64,000 bases of DNA from positions 4,132,144 through 4,196,143 of the forward strand of contig JAZBQD010000013.1 in assembly GCA_036583965.1 (NCBI GenBank). Reading direction: 5' to 3'. The DNA comes from Prunella strophiata. Taxonomy: Eukaryota; Chordata; Aves; Passeriformes; Prunellidae. The position numbers and the translations under genes were made by a program. Shown here one piece after another: positions 12,487-22,770 of the stretch. Under the pieces are notes generated by a model that ran no database searches, was not told where the DNA came from, and was given only the letters and a program-made list of their open reading frames with translations. The stretch's first letter is position 1; the number at the start of each line of letters is the position of its first letter.

Positions 12487-15400
12487 TCAGGGCGTGGAGA
12501 AGTGGATGACCCTGAACTCTGTGAGCAGGGCCACACACAGGAACAGCAGGTAGTAGGAGATGAGGCAGAGCCCATAGGCCTTTCCCAGCTGGAAGCACTG
12601 TGCTGGCACCGTCACCAAGGAGAACACCAGGCTCAGCCCCAGTGCTCCTGCCAGCACCCACACCAGCGGGCTGTCAGGCTCCAGCTGTGGGGAGAGCAGG
12701 GTGGTGTGGGGTGACAACGGGTCCTGCTGCCAGCCTGGCCCGTGTCACCGTGTCACCACGGCCTTACCTTCACCAGAGGCTGGCTGCTGGTCATCTGCAG
12801 CAGGCAGCCCAGCCCCACGCCCACCAGGATGTCTGGAGCACGTTCAGGATGGACACACAGCACAGGAGAGCTCGAGGGGGCAGCAGCACTGAGCCCATCC
12901 CTCTGCCCCACACCCTCCTCCTCCTCCCTGCAGTGGCTGAAGCATTCTCTCTGTGCTCAATGCACCCCTGAGCACTTGAGAGGCTTCACCCAAAACCCAC
13001 CAGAGCGAGGCACAGCCCCCTCCCCTCCTTCCCTTTGGCAAATCCCAAATCTGCCAAAAAACTCCACCCGAAACTCCCACCCAGCTGGGCTGGGCAGCTG
13101 TGGGGACAGGGGGGTGCTGCTGGCTCTGTCCCTGCCCCTCCCAAATTCCTCAGTGTCCCCTTGCACTGTGGGGACACTGCAGGGTTTGCCAGCACTGGGG
13201 GGACTCTGGGATGGATCCCAGCTCCTCTCCAGGGATCCCACAGCACAAGGGGCTCTCCCTGGCTGTAGGCAGGGACACCTGGGCAGCTCCTGCCCCACGT
13301 GCCAGCAGGCTGGCCCTGGCACCCTGAGGATACTGAAGATGATGCCCCCGAAGCAGGCGGAGAAGGCCATGCGGGGATAGCCCTGCCGGGCCATGGTGAG
13401 GTCGGAGAAGGTGTCTGTGGAGGGACAAAAGGAGACCTTGAGCATGGCAGGGGGGCCCCAGGGTGTGCCAGGGGGGCACTGGCAGCAGCAGAGCCCTCAC
13501 CCCCGATGCTGTTGCCCCAGGCCAGCAGGGTGAGGCCCAGCACGGTGTTGCTGAGCTGGAAGATGACGCCCAGGGTGCGCAGGATGTTCACCAGCTCCGT
13601 GGCCGCGGCGTTGATCCACATGGCACTGGCCAGAAACCCGAGGAAGGCAAACACCTAGCAGGAAGAGGAGCAAGCTGGTCCCTGTGTGCATCCCACAGGA
13701 CCCTGCACACCTCCTGGGGACACTGGGAACTGGGAGAGAGCTCCAGCTTGCTGCTCTGCCCCAGGACGCTCAGCCCAGGCTGGAGCAGGCTGTGCCAGTC
13801 CCTGGTGGGTGCTCAGGGCTGGGGGACACCTTACACAGTGATACTTGGGTGGCTCCTCGTTGCTTGTGGTGATGAAGATGATGAGGGCCAGGGCAGAGGC
13901 GACCAGTGTGACCAGTCCCCAGACTGGGAAGATGCCCTGGATCTGGTACAGCCCATCTGCACATGGTGGGGAGAGACAGAGGGACACAGAGGCTGGGACA
14001 GGATCCCACCAGGCTTGAGGTGGAGGTAAAGCCACCTCTACCCTACATCCTCACAGAGCTGCTCCCCTCCGTGCCTCAGTTTCCCCAGGCAGGCCAGGCC
14101 TGCTCCATTTTCCCCCCAGGACCTGGATGTTGGGGGGCCCAAGCACCCCAGCTTTGTGAGGGTGTATCCAGCTGCAAACACAGCGTGGCTCTTCCCTGCC
14201 CATCCCTCCTCCCCACAATGGGGAGCCAGCTCTGACAGGCTCCTGCAGTCCCTAGGGCTGTGGTGGCCATCTCAGTCCTGTCCCCTTCTGGAAGCTGGGA
14301 CTGCCCCAGGCTCTTACAGGCGCCTGACTTCAGGGTGAGGACGCAGAGCAGGGGGCTGGTGACGATGTGCAGGCAGTTGAGGGGTCTCTTCCAGTTCAGG
14401 TCATCCTTGTCGGGGTCCACAACGGGCACGGTGAGCAGCAGCAGCAGCTCCACGGGCACCTGGCACGGGGGACACCCACCTGGGACACCCTGCGAGTGCC
14501 CCACGACCTGCTGCCAGCCCCACTGCAGCACCCGGGGGCACAGAGCCCCAGGGGCCAGCAGGGATGGCGACCCCCTTGGGGGGCTCCTCCTGCCCCCTGC
14601 TCACCTTGAAGGCCTTGAAGAGCCGCCAGTACCAGGGCTTCCTCCTCCAGCTGCGGCAGTGCAGGGGGCTGAGGGCCGAGGCCAGGATGTGCAGGGAGGG
14701 CTCCCGGGAGGGCAGCAGGGGCCGGTACTCCTCCCCTGTGAGGGGCCGGGGGCTGAGCGCCCTGGGGGCTCCCGTGTGTCCCCAGAGAGCTCCCCCTGCC
14801 CCACGGGTGTCACCCCACGGGCTCAGTCACACCGGGGGGCTCGGGATGGAGCAGAGCCAGCCCTGAGCCCGCAGGAACCACGTACCATAGTCCTGACTGT
14901 TTGTGCTCGAGGGCTCCGGCTCTTCCTCATCTGTCGGCATCTCTGTGAGGAAGAGGAGCGGGCAGGGGCGCTGGAAGGGCACCCCAGCACAGCGGGGGTC
15001 CCATCCCAGCTCCTGGGATGCTCCTGGGATGCTCACCTGGCTGCCAGGCTCCGGGAGGGGCCGGCCCGTCCCCGCGCTGCCGCCGGTGCAGGCAGGTGCA
15101 GAGCACCACGGTGAGCACGTAGAACACGTAGAGCCCCAGGTAACCTGAGATGGGGGGGTCACGGGGGGCCACAGCACCCCCGGCTGCTCCCACCACCCCC
15201 AGCTCCCACAGCGCTCACCCAGAGCCTCTCCCAGCCTGATCCTGCCCCAGTAGAGGACCAGGAAGGTGAGGAAGACGGCCAGCATGTAGAAGATGACATC
15301 CCTGAGGAAGGGCCTGGAGGCGGCCGTGAAGGGCTTGAGCAGGGCGATGCCCCCGGCCACCGCCGTGGTCACAAACACACCGGCACCTGCAACACAGGGG

Positions 15401-16870
15401 CGCCCTCAGGACACGGAACATCCCACAGCCCCAGAACACCGCCCTGTGGGGACAGGGGTGCCCTTACCAAAGATGGCCCCGATGGCCAGCCCCGCTGTCC
15501 GGGGGTTGGAGAAAGCCACCACAGCACTGAAGACATCAGGTGCCCCGTTGCCAAAGGCCAGGAAGGTGACACCATGGAGAGGGGACGTCAAGGAAAAGGC
15601 CTGGTGCCCTCCTCCCCGTGGGTGCTGTGTACTCCTGTCCAGTGCCAGCACATGACCAGTTGTCCCACTGTCACCTCCCAATAGGCTTCCCCTGGCACGG
15701 TGCCAAGGGGACACACAGTGACCCTGTCACGGCCACCTCCCCTGCCCTGTCCCCACACCCCTCCTGGCTGAGGGCCCCTGTGGTTTGCCAAGGATACTGC
15801 CACGTTGTGGGACAGCTTCAGGTTGGTGGAGATGGCTGATAAATTGGGGCAGAAGCTGGAAGGGCAGAAAAGGAGTCAGAGAGAGGTGACGGGGCTACTT
15901 GGGTCTCCTGGTCACTCTGGGGACAGTCCCCTCCTCTGCAGGGCCACTCACAACTTCTCTGCTGTCACCCCGAGGATGATGAACAGGTAGAGGAGCCAGA
16001 GAGCCTGTGGGGTCAGGGGTGGCACAGAGAGGGCTCAGTGGGGTCCCCACCACGTGCCCCCGCTCAGAGCATCCCCAGCACCGCCCCTCCCGTCCTTACA
16101 TAGAGGGATGACAGCCAGGGGCAGCAGCCGGGGCGGGAAGACACAGAAGACGCCCCCGAGGTAGTCGAGGAAGCCGCCGTCCAGCCGGCAGTCGGGGGTG
16201 CTCCGGATGAAGTGGCACCACTCGGAGCTGTTGTGCTTCCGAACCTCCCAGCACTGCGGGCAGAGGGGAGGGAGCTCGGCCGGGCCCCCCCGAGCACCCA
16301 CGGCCACCCCGGGGGGCTGCCACGGCCACCCCGAGGGGACACTGCCCACCCCGAGGGGACACTGCCCACCCACTGCCCCCACAGGCGCTGCCATGGGGCT
16401 GCTCTTGGCAGGTCACTGTCAGCCCTGCCTCAGTTTCCCCACCTGAGCCACACGTGCGTGGGTCGAGGGCTGTGCCAGGGCCAGCAGAGATGGAAGCCCT
16501 TGTCCCCACCCCATCCGTGTCCCCACAGAGCCCACACCCAGCCCGGGCCATGGGAAGGTGCCGGCCTGGCAAGCAGCGAGGTTTTTAGAGGAGAAAACCA
16601 GCAGCGGAGGAAATCGGGGTGAGATCCCCGCTGCCATGGCGGGCACATGGAAGCAGGGACAGGACAGGACCCCGGCAGCCCCCAAACCCCCCCGGCGTCC
16701 CCCCCAGATCCCACGGCAGCCCCCAGACTTACATCCAGGCCCCGTGCGTGGCTCGGAGCATCCCCGCCGGCAGGCAGCGTGTGCCCCACGTCCAGCAGCA
16801 GCGGGCTCCCGGCTGGCAGTGCCCCCGCCAGGCTGGGCACCCCGGCCAGCCCCGGCGCCCCCTGCCCCAT
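12487..16870 (-). CDS. SLC8B1: Mitochondrial sodium/lithium/calcium exchanger NCLX (one apparent 1-nt insertion)
   Basis: NCLX extrudes Ca2+ from the mitochondrial matrix in exchange for Na+ or Li+. Fifteen exons, in transcript order: 16870-16733, 16253-16100, 16004-15952, 15855-15798, 15573-15468, 15386-15219, 15144-15037, 14942-14886, 14735-14605, 14459-14318, 13956-13835, 13654-13501, 13414-13334, 12832-12768, 12684-12487. The product is about 577 residues, against 584 in human. Seen are a Cys-rich lumenal start, the alpha-1 repeat (FLAFGNGAPDVFSAVVAFS), an acidic loop (PTDEEEPEPSS), VPVVDPDKDDLNWKRPLNCL, the alpha-2 repeat (LLAWGNSIGDTFSD) and a C-terminal helix ending RVIHFSTP. Exon 2 has one base too many in a CCC run at 16105-16107: the LLPLAV segment runs out of frame before the next exon. 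The introns after exons 4 and 13 have U12-type signals. The start ATG at 16868-16870 opens a 46-codon first exon that joins in phase. Confidence 0.95.
12833..13333 (-). other. SLC8B1: Probable second U12-type intron of SLC8B1
   Basis: The minus-strand donor is GTATCCTC (seven of eight matches to the U12 consensus). The acceptor is CTCCAG with an ATCCTGAAC branch-like motif ending 9 nt before the exon. The join F-N-I-L-V is in frame and matches the exchanger family at the end of the alpha-2 region. Confidence 0.55.
15574..15797 (-). other. SLC8B1: U12-type intron of SLC8B1 with AT 3' end
   Basis: On the minus strand the donor is GTATCCTT (15797-15790), an exact U12-type 5' splice site. A perfect U12 branch motif TTCCTTGAC lies at 15595-15587. 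The reading frame needs the exon to begin GGT-GTC-ACC at 15573, directly after the intron bases CCAT, so the terminal dinucleotide is AT rather than AG. The branch adenosine is 14 nt from the junction, within the short U12 range. Confidence 0.7.
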
Positions 16871-18430
16871 GGTGCCCGGCCAGCCCCGGGGCCACCTACC
16901 ACGGGCAGCGCTCGCCGGGCGCGGGGAGCGGGGGCTGCCCCCGGAGCCCCATCCCGGGCGGGGCGAGGAGGGGTTAAAAATTAATAATAAAATCGGAAAT
17001 TATAATTAATGCTAAGAATAATAAAAAGCAGAGCCTCCCGCGGGCAGGCTGCGCCACGTCCCGGCCGGGGGGGCTCAGCCCGAGCGGAGGGGGGGGGATG
17101 GCACCCACACCCCCCGGAGAAGGACCCGGGGGCACCCCCGAGGGCAGGGAGGGGACACGGCGAGCGCGGGGCGGGTGGGGACGGTGCCCCGGGGGGGGTG
17201 GGGGATGCCGGGCGGGGGTGCGGGGGTGGATGGGGGTACGCGGGGACCCCACCCGCGGCGCGGCCCCTCGGTGTCGGCGCGGCCCCGCTCCGGGCGCGGG
17301 CAGCCGATCCCCGCCGCCCCCCCGCCTTAAAGGGGCCGCCACCCTCCGCCCTTAAAGCGACAGCGACACCCACGCGGCGCGCCGCCCCGAGGGGACACGC
17401 GCGGCTCGGTGCTCCGTCCCGTGCCGCCGAGCCGGGACAGCCACGCTGCGAGCGGCGACCACCCACAGCCCCCCACAGCGGGACCCTCTGGGAGCGGGCC
17501 CAGCACAGCCGCGGCCGGCAGGGTGGTGTGCGGGGATGGGGCAGCCTCGGCACCGGGCTGCGAGACCCAGCGCCGGGGCTCCGACACCCACCGAGGGGCC
17601 GGTGCCCCTCTCCGCACCGGCGTCCCCGGCTCCAGGACACCCCAGCCTCAGCCGTGCCCCTGCAAGCGCCGTGCCCTGTTTGTGGGGTGCAGGTTGGTCC
17701 CACGGCCGGAGCCCCAAGATCCGCACGGGATCCAAAGAACCCGTGGGATTCAAAGATCCATCTCCCACCCTGGCCCGTGTGCCCCCCAAGCTGCGTTCTG
17801 CCCTTCCCCCCGGGGAGAGGCGAAGGGAATTGCGCAAGGCCGGGGCTGCCGCGGCTCCGGGGCCCGAGGGCAGCCGCAGCACCCCGTGTGCTCCCCGCCC
17901 CGAGCAGGGGGACACGCCGGGGCCGCGCTGCTCACACCAGGGGTCCACGCGTGTCCCCCGAAGGAGGAGCACGGCTGGGGCGGGGAGGAGGATCCGCGCA
18001 CATCTCCTGCGGGCGGGGGGCCGGCAGAGGGGGACGGGAGCGCGGGGGTGGGCGCGGGGGTGGCAGGGGGGACAGGGCGGTGTGCGGGGGTCGCGGGGGT
18101 CCCCACGGCCCCGCAGCGGCCGGGGCGGGGCCACGCCAGAAGCCCCGCCCACGGCCACGCCCATTGATAGACGTTATAGAGGGCAGCGGTGTAAGGGGCG
18201 TGGTCAATACAGCGCTCCGCCCTCATACCGAGCCCAGCCAATTGATGCGCGGCAGTGCTTCTGGGGGCGTGGCCACGCGGACGCTCCGCCCCCAATCACA
18301 CCCCGCCCCATCGATCCGACGGGGCTCCGCGGGGGGCGTGGTCACAACGAGCCTCATTCCCGCCCATTCGCGCGCCCCGGCGCTGAGGGGGCGTGGCCAT
18401 TCCCTAGCCCCGCCCCTCGGTGTGCCCGCC
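16871..18430. promoter_or_regulatory. Bidirectional CpG-island promoter, SLC8B1 / PLBD2
   Basis: The two genes start head-to-head 1.56 kb apart in CpG-dense sequence. A short AT-rich patch lies at 16975-17025. The PLBD2 side (18,140-18,420) is packed with GGGCGTGG and CCGCCC boxes in a repeated module. No TATA box is evident near either start. A 759-residue plus-strand frame across this island is a stop-poor GC artefact that happens to join PLBD2 exon 1. Confidence 0.75.
18161..18416 (+). promoter_or_regulatory. PLBD2: Four-copy GC-box module at the PLBD2 promoter
   Basis: Each module has an ATTGAT/ATCGAT-like box, then GGGGCGTGG about 20 bases later, then CCGCCC. GGGGCGTGG boxes begin near 18195, 18263, 18331 and 18387, giving steps of 68, 68 and 56 bases. 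The last module ends 15 bases before the start codon. The boxes are of SP/KLF type by sequence. Confidence 0.65.
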
Positions 18431-21400
18431 ATGGCGGCCCCGCGGGCGCTGCTGCTGTCCCCGCTGCTGCTGGCTTCGCTGCTGTCCCCGCTGCTGTCCC
18501 CGCTGCTCTCCGCCGTCCCGGCCGGTGCAGCCCCGTCCCCGGTGCCCCGCAATGTCTCCGTGCTGCTGGAGCCCGGCTCCGAGCGGCTGCGCGTCCTCCC
18601 CGGCCGCCACCCCGCCGCCGTCGCCTGGGCCAGCCTCGATGACCGCATCCCACACGTCGGGTATGACGGGGCGGGACGGGACGGGACGGGACGGGATGGG
18701 ACGGGGCCGCTCGGAGCCCAGCGGGGATGGGGTGGCCGCGGGGGAGCCATGGTCCCTTGGGTGCCCCGTCCCAGCCGTGTCCCTGACCCGCCGTGCCCGT
18801 GTCCCCACAGCTGGGCCTTCCTGGAGGTTGCCACCAACGCCTCGTACAATGACAGCCTGCAGGCCTACGCTGCCGGGCTGGCCGAGGCTGCCGTCACCGA
18901 GCAGGTAAGGGGGGACCCCTCCAGGAGCGTGTGCCGTGGTCGCTCCCTGGGTTGTCCCCCGGCGGTGACAGCGTGGCCCTGTCCCCCAGCTGATGTACAT
19001 GCACTGGATGAACACCATGGTGGGCTACTGCGGCCCCTTCAAGTACGAGAGCGAGTACTGCCAGAAGCTGCGCTCATACCTGGAGGCCAACCTGGCCTGG
19101 ATGGAGGAGCAGATGGAGGAAGGGCAGGACAGCGAGTACTGGCACCAGGTGAGCATGGGGGACCCCCACCAGGGACCCCCCTGGATCCTCCTGGGCCTTT
19201 AACCCAGAGGACAGCACAGGGCAGAGAGCTGTCCTGGCTGAGCTCCAGGTGGGATGGCAGGGATGTGGTCATCCTCCTTCCTGGGTGACTTGTGACCTTC
19301 TCCTTGCCAGAGCCTTTCATGCTGCAGTTGGGGTGCACAGGAGGTGGCTTTGTCACCCTCGGCTGTGGGTGCTGAGTCATGACCTTGCTGACAGTGACAC
19401 TTTCCCCTCAGCAGCATTGAGACCCAGCTGATCTGCTCTGTCCCCTGGGGGAATGAGGGAGCCTGTCCCCCAAAACCTCTCAGCCTGCCTCCTTGCAGGA
19501 GCCAGGGTGCCAGCTCTGTCCCCTGTCCCCAGGTGCGCCTGGCCCTGCTGCAGCTGAAGGGGCTGGAGGACAGCTACAACGGGCGCCTGGACTTCCCCAG
19601 GGGCAGGATCACCCTGGCACCCTTTGGCTTCCTGTAAGCTCCTTCTCAGAGCTGGGGGAGAGTGGGGGAGGCTTGTCCCAGGGTTTGGAGTGCTGTGGGG
19701 ACAATTCCTGCACATCCAGGAACAGCCAGTTCTACTCCCAATCTACTTTGTCCACTTTTTCTGGGCATTTGTCCTTTGCTGCTGGGGCAGGATGGAGCCA
19801 AGGCAGGTTGTCCTCTTCCCCACCCCATGGGCTGGGGGGTGGGTTCCCCCCACAGCCCCTGCCTCACTTTCCCCACTGCTGTGCTCCCCCTTTCCTCCCT
19901 GCTCGTGCTACCAGGGTGCTCCCAGCACAAGTGCCTGCACTGGGGTGTGGTGGAGATGGACAGACAGACAGAGATCTCTGAGCCAGCTCAGCTCCAGGCC
20001 TGGGCCCTCCCTCACCCGGCCTCTTACGCCTTGCTTCCCCCCAGGCTGCTGCAGCTGGGGGGTGACCTGGAGGACCTGGAGTCTGCCCTGAACCGCTCCT
20101 CCCCGCAGCGTGTGCTGGGCTCGGGCTCCTGCTCGGCTCTGCTGAAGCTGCTGCCGGGCCAGCGGGACCTGCTGGTGGCCCACGACACCTGGACCTCCTA
20201 CCAGTCCATGCTGCGCCTCGTCAAGAAGTACACGCTGCCCTTCCGCGCCTCGGCCGGCGGTGCGTGGGCTGGGCTGGGGGGGCCGTGCCTCACACCCCCC
20301 TGCTGATGCTCTGCATCCCCCCTCCAGGCAAGTCCCAGATCCCTGGCAGCGTCCAGGTGTTCTCCTCCTACCCCGGCACCATCTTCTCCATGGATGACTT
20401 CTACATCCTCAGCAGCGGGTTGGTGAGTGGGGCTGGCCCTCAGGGAGCTCCCCCCAGGTCTGCTGCCCTCCCCATCGCTCCCTGCCCCGCAGGTCACGCT
20501 GGAAACCACCGATTGGGAACAACAACCCGGCCCTCTGGAAGTACCTGGAGCCCCGGGGCAGCGTCCTGGAGTGGCTGAGGAACATCGTGGCCAACAGGCT
20601 GGCCCGCAGCGGGCCCGAGTGGGCCGCGGTCTTCCGCCGCTTCAACAGCGGCACGTGAGTGGGGTGGCATGGGCCTGGGGGTGGTGCCTTGGGAAGGCTG
20701 ATCTAGAACAGGGGCTAGACAGGGTTGAAGAATAAAGTAGGGATTTATTAAAAGGATCTCCTCAATGGATGCACCTTGGGCAGCACAAGAGCCCAGCCAG
20801 GGCCGCACCCAAGGTGAACCAAAATGGTCACAAAATGCACTGACCGCTCACAGGGTCTGACACTTTTATAAGTTCTGCTCCATTAGAATTGTCCAGTTAC
20901 AGCTCCATTAGAATTGTCCAGTTACAGCTGTAGCCCATGAAATCCCATCCTTGTTTTTCTCTCTTCATCCTGCCATTGTTTATGCTCTTGGGCCTGAGAT
21001 TTGGATCATTTGTCCTTGGTCCCAAGATAGAGAAGGAATTGTTTTGTCTCCCTACTCTGTGAAGAGAGCTCACCATCCCTTAATATGAAGCTCAGAACCA
21101 CACACTAAAGCAACACAGAATCTGAAAAATATAAAAGCTAAAACTTAAGGCATCAGTGGGATCGGATGGAGGGTGCCCAGGCTGCCAGAGGGATGCATTC
21201 CTTGGTCTCCATGCCAGGTACAACAACCAGTGGATGGTGGTGGACTACAATGCCTTCACTACCTGGCAGAGCGAGCCCAGCACCAGGCGTGCTGACAGTG
21301 CTGGAGCAGATCCCGTGAGTGGCTCCATTCCTCCCTGAGCCCCTGCTGTCTCCTCTCCCATCCCTGTGGGTTTGGGAAAGCCCTGAGGGTGGTGCCTGCC

Positions 21401-22428
21401 CAGCCCAATGGGTGCTCATGGGGCATCTGTGGCTAAATGCTTTGGTGGTGTTGGTACTGAGGTGATGGGTGCCCAGCACCTCTGGCTGGGGTGGGGACCC
21501 CCAGTGTGTGTTCCCCCCAGCCCAGCATGTCCCCCACTATCCCCAGTGACTTTTCCCCCTCTGCTCTGACCAGTGCTCTTCCTCCCAGCACAGGGGCCTG
21601 GTGGTGGTGGCTGATCAGACTAAGCTGCTGTACCAGCAGGGCTACTGGGCCAGCTACAACGTGCCGTGAGTGCCATCCCTCCCCGTGGAAACACGGGCAG
21701 CAGTGCTCACCTTGCACCCCCTTGGTGCCAACTAGCTGGGTCCCCCCACCCCAGGTACTTTGAGGAGATCTTCAACGCCAGTGGGAACCTGGAGCTGGTG
21801 AGGAAATATGGTGACTGGTTCACCTATGACAAGAACCCTCGTGCCCAGATCTTCCGCCGGAACCAGACGCTGGTCCACGACCTGGACTCCATGATCCGCC
21901 TGATGCGGTGCGTGCTGGGCACCCCCAAACCCAAATTTCCCCTAAAGGAGTGTGCTGTGATCCCTGGGCTTTTTCTGTGTCTGTCCCCTCCCTCCTGCAG
22001 GTCCAACAACTACCTGCAGGACCCCCTGTCGCGCTGCAGGGGCTGTGACCCACCCCAGAACGCCGAGAACGCCATCTCCGCCCGCTCCGACCTCAACCCT
22101 CCCAACGGCACCTACCCCTTCCCCGCCCTGCGCCAGCGCTGCCACGGCGGCATCGACATGAAGGTGTGCCAGCCAGGGGGCCCTGCAGGGGCTCCTTCTG
22201 CGGCTGTGCAGCCCGTGCCCCGTGCTGACTCGCTGCCCTGCTTTGTGTCCCCGCCCGCAGGTCACCTCGTCGGGCATGGTGCCCACCTTCGGGCTGGTGG
22301 CAGTCAGCGGCCCCGCCTGGGACGACGTGCCGCCCTTCCGCTGGAGCTCCTCCCCCTGCAGCTCCCTGCTCCACATGGGCCACCCCGACCTCTGGACCTT
22401 CCCCCCAGTCAAGGTCCACTGGGACTGA
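18431..22428 (+). CDS. PLBD2: Phospholipase B-like 2, lysosomal (two apparent 1-nt insertions)
   Basis: PLBD2 (p76) is a lysosomal N-terminal-nucleophile hydrolase-fold protein. Exons: 18431-18660, 18811-18904, 18990-19148, 19533-19633, 20045-20259, 20328-20422, 20493-20654, 21218-21314, 21594-21665, 21755-21907, 22001-22163, 22261-22428. All introns are GT-AG. The product is about 568 residues (human 589). A Leu-rich signal peptide opens the protein (about residues 1-34), followed by NVS, NAS and NDS sequons. The presumed autocleavage site is GSGSC-SALLKLLPG, with its Cys codon at 20130-20132. TSSGMVPTFG and the ending HWD-stop are typical. Two frame breaks exist: an extra G at 20511 (LETT, then IGNNNPALWKYLEPRG) and an extra A near 21261 (YNAFT, then VLTVLEQIP). 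Removing one base at each restores the family alignment, so these may be consensus errors. Intron 7 holds an LTR. Confidence 0.95.
20699..21155 (-). mobile_element. Probable solo LTR of an endogenous retrovirus in PLBD2 intron 7
   Basis: This AT-rich block stands out in a GC-rich gene. Read on the minus strand it has an LTR-like order: a U3-like part with a duplicated 25-bp segment (copies at 20878 and 20903 on plus), a TATA-like CTTATAAAAG at 20863-20872, then AATAAA (20744-20749) and a CT-rich end finishing in CA. No retroviral reading frame is present. The ends are approximate and I could not settle a target-site duplication. Confidence 0.6.
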
Positions 22429-22770
22429 GCAGGCGCTGGTCCCGTCCGTGGGCGTCTGTCCTGTGGGGGATCCCTCTGTGGGGGCAGCTGGGTCTGGGGG
22501 TCTCAGCTCTGTGACAGCTCTCAGCTCTGTGTGACAGGGTCCCCCCTGTTCTTTCTGCCTCTCGGGGTCCTGGCTGTGCTGCACAAGGCCAGCATGTCCC
22601 CTCCCTGCCATGGGGCTCTCCAGGCTCTCCCCTGGCTGCTGATGCCTGGTTTGGGGGGGCTCTTCCCAGAAGAGGGGTGTCCTGGGAGGCTGGGGCTCGC
22701 CCTCGGCGCAGACAGGAGGGCAGTGAGCTGGTCTGGCTGTGGTCAATAAAGTGCTCTGTGCTGGTGGCTG
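22429..22770 (+). other. PLBD2: PLBD2 3' UTR and polyadenylation signal
   Basis: The region runs from the PLBD2 stop to just after AATAAA at 22745-22750, followed by a GT-rich element ('gtgctctgtgctggtggctg') as expected downstream of a cleavage site. Confidence 0.85.

Noticed and set aside
12957..13654. Retained-intron forms of SLC8B1 as separate genes
   Set aside because: The frames extend SLC8B1 exons into introns. Spliced joins match the exchanger family and the intron translations do not.
17009..19288. 759-residue plus-strand open frame
   Set aside because: It runs through a CpG island and includes PLBD2 exons 1-3 with their introns in one frame. The spliced PLBD2 model explains the coding part and high GC explains the lack of stops.
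20699..21155. Missing PLBD2 exon in the AT-rich block
   Set aside because: Exons 7 and 8 join in phase once the inserted bases are considered, and the block has LTR-like signals in the opposite direction.
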